Of a DNA stretch of 12,211 nt, positions 7,629 through 12,211 are shown in pieces; the stretch's first letter is position 1, and every line of letters starts with the position of its first letter. Below the pieces are notes generated by a model, which ran no database searches, was not told the origin of the DNA, and saw only the letters and a list, made by a program, of their open reading frames with translations. This DNA is from Blastocladiella britannica (Eukaryota > Blastocladiomycota > Blastocladiomycetes > Blastocladiales > Blastocladiaceae). The translations under genes were made by a program, and so were the position numbers. The stretch spans positions 1 through 12,211 of the forward strand of contig MU625082.1 of assembly GCA_025349905.2 (NCBI GenBank), given 5' to 3'.

Positions 7629-8161
7629 TTTAATTTAAAATGTGTTACTGAGAGAGCGTCTTTATATTTCTTCTATCTATCCACAAAACCCAATACACCA
7701 CCAACAACAACCGATTGAGAGACAGGGTCTAAGAAAATTTTAAGAGTGGAGCCAAAAGGAGTTAGAGACAAATGTAACTCAGACAAGCATCAACATATAT
7801 AGAGCAACCAAAACACGGAGAAAATTTTAAAAAAATCAAATGGGCTCACGAAGTCACGAAATGGTGGGTGTGTCCTTGTCTATCACCAGGGGCTTCCTCA
7901 ACGAAGCGTGAGAGTGGTGCATGTGGAAATCGTCATTGCCCATTTGATTTTTCTCTTTTCTCCATTGCAGGTATGCTGTTGTACTTCAGAATATGGTTAC
8001 CGTACCTAAATTAACGTAATGTTGCTGTCCTGCCTGAAAAAGCGGAGGGTTGGTGGCAACTTTTTTTATGTGGCCTCACTTGCAGTCATGCTTATGGTCG
8101 CGACTCTTCGAAAAAAAAACGCCCCCTCTTTCTGCGCTCAGAAAGAAAAAAGTCAAAACAA
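7629..8161. promoter_or_regulatory. Head-to-head intergenic region between the HP1-like gene and the coiled-coil gene
   Basis: About 530 bp, AT-rich, with outward transcription on both sides. Next to the HP1-like ATG is ATTTTAATTTAAAAT (7627-7641). TATATA at 7796-7801 and a minus-strand TATAAAG (7666-7660) are TATA candidates for the minus gene; the latter is only about 32 bp from the ATG. AAAATTTTAA occurs at about 7733 and 7821. A 15-bp inverted repeat spans 7831-7952. Before the plus gene the leader has A- and T-runs and ends GTCAAAACAAATG. CTTTTCTCCATTGCAG (to 7970) resembles a splice acceptor, but no GTAC donor lies suitably upstream. Confidence 0.5.
7831..7952. repeat. Inverted repeat, 15-bp perfect arms with nested inner arms
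   Basis: AAAAATCAAATGGGC at 7831-7845 is the exact reverse complement of GCCCATTTGATTTTT at 7938-7952. Inside, CTCACG (7845-7850) pairs with CGTGAG (7907-7912), and TCACGAA is repeated directly at 7846 and 7854. The 122-bp unit could be a MITE-like relic, a hairpin in the leader of either gene, or a two-sided binding site. I see no clear target-site duplication outside the arms. Confidence 0.7.
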
Positions 8162-9592
8162 ATGAACGGCCAAGACGACAACCACGACACTGACACCCTG
8201 CTGCAGTTGGCCATCAGCACCAAGCTCCCCGACTCGACGGCCACCACCGAGTCGTTTATTGATACCGAACACCACGACCACGATGACGGCCTTCTCGGTG
8301 GGAGCGACCAAGACGACGCCCCGACCACGCCCAACGGCCACTTGACCACCTTTGCCGCCTCTGCCGCCTCTGCCGCTGCGCCTGTCCCGCCGCAACAGGA
8401 GCAGCCGTCGTCGCCGACCCCGAACGCTCCACGGACGACGACGACGACAATGACGACGACCACAGGCGCCGTGCCGCCTTCCATGCCCACGGGCCTCAAG
8501 TTGCCCGCCGCCACTGCCAGTTCGGGTCCGTTGCGCTCGCGCTCGCCGTCGGCGTCGCCGCCGCGTCCCACCGTCGTTGCTCGCCGTCCCTCGGCCGCGT
8601 CCGTTTCCTCGGCATCGTCGACGGGGTCATCAACCCGCACCAAGTCTGCTGCTGCGACCACCACCGCACGGCCGGCAGCACCGGCTCGCACAGGTTCTGC
8701 CCCTCGCGTGCCGCCCAAGACTCCGGGCAAGGCCACGGCGGCCGCTCCCCCGACGACGACGTCCACCCGGTACGTCCCTTTTCTTTTATTTCATTCGAAG
8801 CGGAAAACCTTATGTCGTACCCTGTCCAGCAGCACGCCGACAACGGCCGCCACAAAACGCCCAAGCACCGCCGCTACTACCACCACCACGGCCGCCACGG
8901 CCGGACCCGCCACCCCGCACCCGTCAACGATCGTGGACCCGTCGCGCATCAACCAGCTTCGCGGGGGAGCGCTGTCGAGTCCCGCGCGCGCGCCGTCGTT
9001 TGCGGCCGCCACGAAAGCCAGTGCTGCTGCTGCTGCTGCCTCTGCTGCTCCCACAGTAGCCACTGCGCGTGGGTCAATGGGCCCGCCGCGGGCGCCGGCG
9101 TCGGCTGCTGCTGCTGCTCGGTACGTTTTTCACTTTCATTGGATTGTCGTGACTTGGACTGACACGCATTTGACGATTAAAAATAGGACTGTGCGCCGCC
9201 CGATCTCGACTCCGCACCTGCGCGCGACTCCGCCGTCATCGTCGTCCGAATCCGTCCCGCCCATTACTCGTCCTGCCGCCGCCACCGCCTCTGCACGCAC
9301 CGTAGCGTCGACCACCGCTGCGTCCCCACGCAAGCGATCGGCATCCTCCTCGACCTCCGCCGCTACCACCAACGGCACCGTTGCGTCGGAAACGGCCGCA
9401 CTGCGCGCCGACGTGGCGGCGCTGCGGGCGCTGGTGATGGACATGTCGGCGCGTCTGGCGGTGCTGGAAGGCCAACAGACCGGTAAGTCGAATGGCGACC
9501 GGCCGTCGTCGCCGACCCCATCGTCCTCCTCGACCAACAAGGCGCACGGCGAGTTGGCGGATATTCCGGAGGCGGTGGCCACGGTCGAGTGA
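8162..9592 (+). CDS. Low-complexity Ser/Thr/Pro/Ala-rich protein with C-terminal coiled coil
   Basis: Exons 8162-8769, 8830-9120 and 9187-9592 give 434 residues. I do not recognise the family. The N-terminus is acidic and His/Asp-rich (MNGQDDNHDTD); the middle is basic, disordered and rich in Ser, Thr, Pro and Ala with SP/TP sites that kinases could use; a short less biased patch, I-V-D-P-S-R-I-N-Q-L-R-G-G-A-L, sits in exon 2. Near residues 368-396, TAALRADVAALRALVMDMSARLAVLEGQ has heptad Leu/Val spacing and should form a short dimeric coiled coil. No signal peptide or membrane segment in the spliced form. Such composition is common in cytoskeletal or chromatin adaptors, but that is only a guess. 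The start is the first ATG, in A-rich context. It converges with GPC1. Confidence 0.72.
   Translation: MNGQDDNHDTDTLLQLAISTKLPDSTATTESFIDTEHHDHDDGLLGGSDQDDAPTTPNGHLTTFAASAASAAAPVPPQQEQPSSPTPNAPRTTTTTMTTTTGAVPPSMPTGLKLPAATASSGPLRSRSPSASPPRPTVVARRPSAASVSSASSTGSSTRTKSAAATTTARPAAPARTGSAPRVPPKTPGKATAAAPPTTTSTRYVPFLLFHSKRKTLCRTLSSSTPTTAATKRPSTAATTTTTAATAGPATPHPSTIVDPSRINQLRGGALSSPARAPSFAAATKASAAAAAASAAPTVATARGSMGPPRAPASAAAAARYVFHFHWIVVTWTDTHLTIKNRTVRRPISTPHLRATPPSSSSESVPPITRPAAATASARTVASTTAASPRKRSASSSTSAATTNGTVASETAALRADVAALRALVMDMSARLAVLEGQQTGKSNGDRPSSPTPSSSSTNKAHGELADIPEAVATVE
8770..8829 (+). other. Coiled-coil gene intron 1 (60 or 63 nt, tandem acceptor)
   Basis: Donor GTACGT; acceptor CCAGCAG offers AG at 8829 or at 8832. 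Both keep the frame (Arg-Ser-Thr-Pro or Arg-Thr-Pro), so the choice adds or removes one Ser. The intron has no in-frame stop and its length is divisible by three. The T-rich content and shift to FLLFHSKRK, unlike flanking Ser/Thr/Ala sequence, support an intron. Confidence 0.78.
9121..9186 (+). other. Coiled-coil gene intron 2 (66 nt)
   Basis: Donor GTACGT after CG, acceptor AAAAATAG ending at 9186. Splicing gives Ala-Ala-Ala-Arg-Thr-Val-Arg-Arg-Pro. It too is a multiple of three without a stop; retention would insert YVFHFHWIVVTW and following residues, out of keeping with the flanks. Confidence 0.8.
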
Positions 9593-9633
9593 ATCCGAGA
9601 ATAAGATTTTGAATAGAATTGTGCTGCTTTTTA
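9593..9633. other. 41-bp gap between convergent stop codons
   Basis: Only 41 bp separate the TGA of the coiled-coil gene (9590-9592) from the TAA of GPC1 (9636-9634). A weak plus-strand signal, AATAAG, lies at 9600-9605. The two transcripts must therefore overlap at their 3' ends. Confidence 0.8.
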
Positions 9634-9635
9634 TT
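9630..9635 (-). terminator. Polyadenylation signal AATAAA overlapping the GPC1 stop codon
   Basis: On the minus strand, AATAAA reads from 9635 to 9630, sharing the last two bases of the TAA stop (9636-9634). A canonical signal this close implies a very short 3' UTR, or a cleavage site inside the neighbouring gene's coding end. Confidence 0.5.
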
Positions 9636-11633
9636 ATTGGACCTTGGGCCGCGGCGCGGACTCGGCCATCACCACTGTCACCGGGCTACTACTGGCGCTG
9701 CTGCTGCTCTTGTTGAGAGCGGCCTTACTACTGGCGGTGGTGCTGGGAGAAGAGGACACCTTGATCCACTGGCCCGGGAACCCCGCCACCACTCCCGGGC
9801 GACACCCGTTCTCGCCAGCGGCAGCAGAAGGGGATGACGACACCCCAGCCGCAGCAGCCTCAGCGGCCGCCGCCGCGGTCGTCTCGGGTCTCGCCGACGC
9901 CGATGCCCCGACGGCCGCCGGATCGACCGCGGCCACTTGTGCGCGGAACGCCTGCTCGAGCTTGGCCACGTCCCCCGCGTACCGTTTCGAGAACACGTCA
10001 AAGTAAAACCCGGCCGCGTTCCACACGGAGACGCTCACGATCGACACCAGGAACGCGATGTTCGCCACGGGCGATCCGGCCAGTAACGCGACCGGAACCA
10101 CGGTCACCATCGAGTACGCGTACTGGAGCAGCATGAATGTAGCCATGGCGTGGCGTTCGCCGAAAACGGCCATGGCTCGCGCGATGGCCCCGCCATCGCC
10201 CAAAAGCCAGGTGAACGACGTCGCGTACCCTTGGTTGTTGACCTTGTCGCGGCGGCGGTACAGGATGAAAATGTAGTAGGCGGCTTGCCAGACCGCGTAC
10301 ACGACGGTGGCGGCGATTAAGGACTCGCCCAAGCCGAGGGGGCGGTGGTGTGGGTTTTGCGGGGAGGCTGCGGTCGAGTGGGTCGAGTCGAACCAGCGCA
10401 GAGTCGCCAGGGTGAGTGGCGGGCTCAGGTGGATGAACACTTTTGTTTTGGTTTTGGGGTGAATTAGGATTCCCCATTAGAAATAAAGCGTACGTACCCG
10501 AGGTCATCTTGTCGAGCGAGTGAAAGACGAGCGAGTTGCGCTGTGTGTGGAACCAAGGCAGAAGTGAGGAGGAGAAAACCATAAACGAAAAGGGCAATAC
10601 CCACCCAGGTCACGATCGCCCACGCCAACGGCCCGTGCGAGCAGGCAAAGAGCAGGTTGAAGAGCGTGGCCGACGTGGGCATGACCCACAGGAACAGCAG
10701 CATCATGACGTTGATCAGGTAGCAGAAATCTATGAACCATCAATGGGTGGGTCAGAGACAACGAAAAGTAGTATAAAATGACGACGTACCCGCCAAAAAG
10801 TAGTGCCACCGGCGCCGCCGGTACAGTCCCCACCGGACAGCTATCAGCACAACGCACTTGAACGTGTACCACACGGGCATGAGTGTCGGCGCGACCCCGA
10901 CTAGCAACGCCGACAGCCACAGGTTCGACACGCCCAAAAAGAACGCGATCTTGTCACGCTTGCGCATGATCATCGGGTTGGCGAGCGTAGTCTCAATGAC
11001 CTGCCACTGCTGGACCATCTTTCCCGACAAGTTCGCGCGGGCCTTTTTCAGCTTGGCCAGCCGCCGCCGTGCCGCGTCCACCAAGTCCTCGCCCACGGGC
11101 TCGCCGTCACGTGGAGACCGCGGTGGCGCTGCGCCTAACAACAGGTCGGCGTCAATGCGCTCGATCGCGCGCGTGGCCCGCTCCAGCATGCGTTTCGCTT
11201 CGCCCGCCCAGTCGGTGCCCAGCAGGTCGTAGACTGAGGCGCCGTCGACGCGGTCCAGCCAGAAATCAAAGTCAATGTCGTACATCTCGCGGTCGTCGGA
11301 GGTCGACGTCGTCGTCGCAGACGCCGTGTCCGACGAAGATGAGGACATCATTGTTGAAGGGGTGGCGTTCTTTGAAGCAGTCTCAATCGGTGCTGGAACG
11401 GCACGGTTGCGAATCTGGGACACCTCGGGAGTGACGGGCACCTCAGAGACCGGCGGTGGCGACGGCGTTGACGAGGGGGCAGTTGGAGGAGTGGCGGCAG
11501 CGGCCATCATGGGCGTAGCAGCGGGGGACTCGGTAGATGCAGCCTCGTGCGCATCCACGACGGCGACGTTCTCTCCTTCTGTGCTCAGGTGCGAGTCGCG
11601 GCTCGGCGAGTCCGGGAGCGGCGGGAGGTCCAT
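9634..11633 (-). CDS. GPC1: Glycerophosphocholine acyltransferase (DUF2838 family)
   Basis: Exons 11633-10790, 10729-10605, 10540-10498 and 10439-9634 give 605 residues. Gpc1 transfers an acyl group from acyl-CoA to glycerophosphocholine, making lysophosphatidylcholine for phosphatidylcholine remodelling, in internal membranes. The core (about 226-350) has RDKIAFFLG, RRRRWHYFLADFCYLIN, AWAIVTWRNSLVFHSLDKMTS and VFIHLSPPLT, hallmark motifs of the family. Later come YAVWQAAYYIFILYRRRDK, SFTWL, QYAYSMVTVVP and hydrophobic segments, about seven or eight membrane spans in all. The N-terminal 220 residues are Ser/Thr/Pro-rich then acidic and helical (DREMYDIDFDFWLD); the C-terminus is a low-complexity Ser/Ala tail. 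It is longer than yeast Gpc1 (475 residues, from memory). The frame is open upstream to an ATG at 11864, which would add 77 residues; I prefer 11633 because the added stretch lacks clear codon bias. Confidence 0.9.
10440..10497 (-). other. GPC1 intron 3 (58 nt)
   Basis: Donor GTACGT after TCG-G, acceptor CAAAACAAAAG ending at 10440. The join makes GTG (Val) and gives K-M-T-S-V-F-I-H-L-S-P-P-L, matching the family. The acceptor is preceded by A/C rather than pyrimidines, and CTAAT lies about 25 nt upstream as a possible branch site. Confidence 0.88.
10541..10604 (-). other. GPC1 intron 2 (64 nt), non-GTAC donor
   Basis: Donor GTGGGT directly after TGG, acceptor CACACACAG ending at 10541. The join gives A-I-V-T-W-R-N-S-L-V-F-H-S, the signature motif. 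This is the only one of ten introns here not starting GTAC. A competing GTATTG four bases on would break the frame. Confidence 0.86.
10730..10789 (-). other. GPC1 intron 1 (60 nt)
   Basis: Donor GTACGT after GCG-G, acceptor GGTTCATAG ending at 10730. The join makes GAT (Asp) and gives W-H-Y-F-L-A-D-F-C-Y-L-I-N-V, a typical membrane stretch of the family. Reading through reaches a stop at about 10754. Confidence 0.9.
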
Positions 11634-12211
11634 GAATGATGTGATAAATTTGCTTGTTTTTCGAAAAATGCTCGCCAATGTTGTTTGAAACGCGACTCCT
11701 CGGTCGGCGGTCAGATCACCACCACAAGACAGGATCAGCTGATCTAGAGGAGGCTTCGCAGTGATCGACAGCGGCAAGACAGCCGATCCGTTGCTTTTCA
11801 AGTGAAGTGCAGCAAAAAAAAAGTATGCAGGAGTCGGCAATGCATTGAACACCAACCAGCTCATAGATCTCCTCCAACAGTCCCACGCGCGACTCCGAAA
11901 GCGACCCGATCACAGCAACAGCCTCTCCGGGCGCGCCTACGACTCCCGCCGCACCTGGCGCCGTAGCTTCTTGGCCATGGCCGTCCTCGTCCGCTGAAAA
12001 GACTCGAAATATTGCGAATTTCGCGCCAAATTGAAATGAACATGAACACCGAGTTTTCGCCTCAACTCTCCACCTCGACTTTTCGCCAGTCATGCTGAAC
12101 ACTCTCAAGTTTTGAACGAAAAAGACACTATATCATACCACCTTGATGACTTGCGGTCAACGCATCTCCGCCTATAAAATCGGCCCTCCATTCCCCTCCC
12201 CGTCGCTCACT
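11634..12211. promoter_or_regulatory. Upstream region of GPC1 and probable promoter of a gene to the right
   Basis: No complete gene is visible. On the minus strand the GPC1 frame stays open to 11864. A second minus frame, open from 12108 to 11716, includes a coding-like stretch (about 12000-11870) ending L-L-E-E-I-Y-E-L, and TCTTTTCAG (ending near 12000) could be an acceptor before it; I cannot place it in a gene. A short ORF starting GGCCATGGCC (M-A-K-K-L-R-R-Q-V-R-R-E-S, stop) in the same area would be an upstream ORF if GPC1 transcription starts before it. Confidence 0.4.
12173..12179 (+). promoter_or_regulatory. TATA-like box for a plus-strand gene beyond the window
   Basis: TATAAAA followed by a C-rich stretch (CCCTCCATTCCCCTCCCC) and TCACT at the window edge, a layout that fits a TATA promoter with a start site about 30 bp downstream. 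No coding sequence of the gene is inside the window. Confidence 0.4.

Noticed and set aside
7955..7970. Splice-acceptor-like CTTTTCTCCATTGCAG before the coiled-coil gene
   Set aside because: No GTAC donor in the preceding sequence and no coding frame to join.
8092..8766. 224-codon minus frame opposite the coiled-coil gene
   Set aside because: Val/Gly/Arg-rich antisense shadow of Thr/Ala/Ser codons; ends in promoter sequence.

Overview
The window is a gene-dense piece of nuclear DNA from a eukaryote, most likely a fungus with a compact, GC-rich genome; an early-diverging zoosporic lineage such as Blastocladiomycota is my guess, not a demonstration. The grounds are five protein genes broken by very short introns (52-66 nt), NOP4/RBM28, HP1-type and GPC1 families, third positions rich in G/C, and homopolymeric Ala, Ser, Asp, Pro and RGG tracts. 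I see no prokaryotic operon, CRISPR, tRNA, rRNA or intact mobile element.

Layout, left to right. (1) Minus strand, 1-2114: an F-box-like protein with a C-terminal Cys/His cluster, running off the left edge after an intron. (2) 2115-2731: shared head-to-head promoter region. (3) Plus strand, 2732-5380: a four-RRM nucleolar protein of the Nop4/RBM28 family with an added RGG tail, three exons. (4) 5381-6196: a less GC-rich intergenic stretch holding a decayed-looking or unrecognised minus-strand reading frame, a cluster of TTCCA motifs and a small palindrome. (5) Minus strand, 6197-7628: an HP1-like chromodomain/chromoshadow protein, three exons. (6) 7629-8161: shared promoter region with a 15-bp perfect inverted repeat. 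(7) Plus strand, 8162-9592: a low-complexity protein with a C-terminal coiled coil, three exons, function unknown. (8) Minus strand, 9634-11633: glycerophosphocholine acyltransferase (GPC1, DUF2838 family), four exons, meeting gene 7 tail to tail with 41 bp between stop codons. (9) 11634-12211: upstream region of GPC1 and a plus-strand TATA-like box that probably serves a gene beyond the right edge.

The genes do not form one pathway: ribosome biogenesis, heterochromatin, phospholipid remodelling and a probable ubiquitin-ligase adaptor sit side by side, as is usual in compact fungal chromosomes. Most informative is the splicing pattern: nine of ten inferred introns begin GTAC. Using this rule restores conserved motifs in four genes, including a CxxC pair in the F-box gene, both halves of the chromodomain, the last chromoshadow helix, and the RNSLVFHS motif of GPC1. 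I did not find a convincing new biological system; the best leads are the GTAC splice rule, the unexplained frame in 5550-6179, and the stop-free, frame-preserving introns of gene 7.
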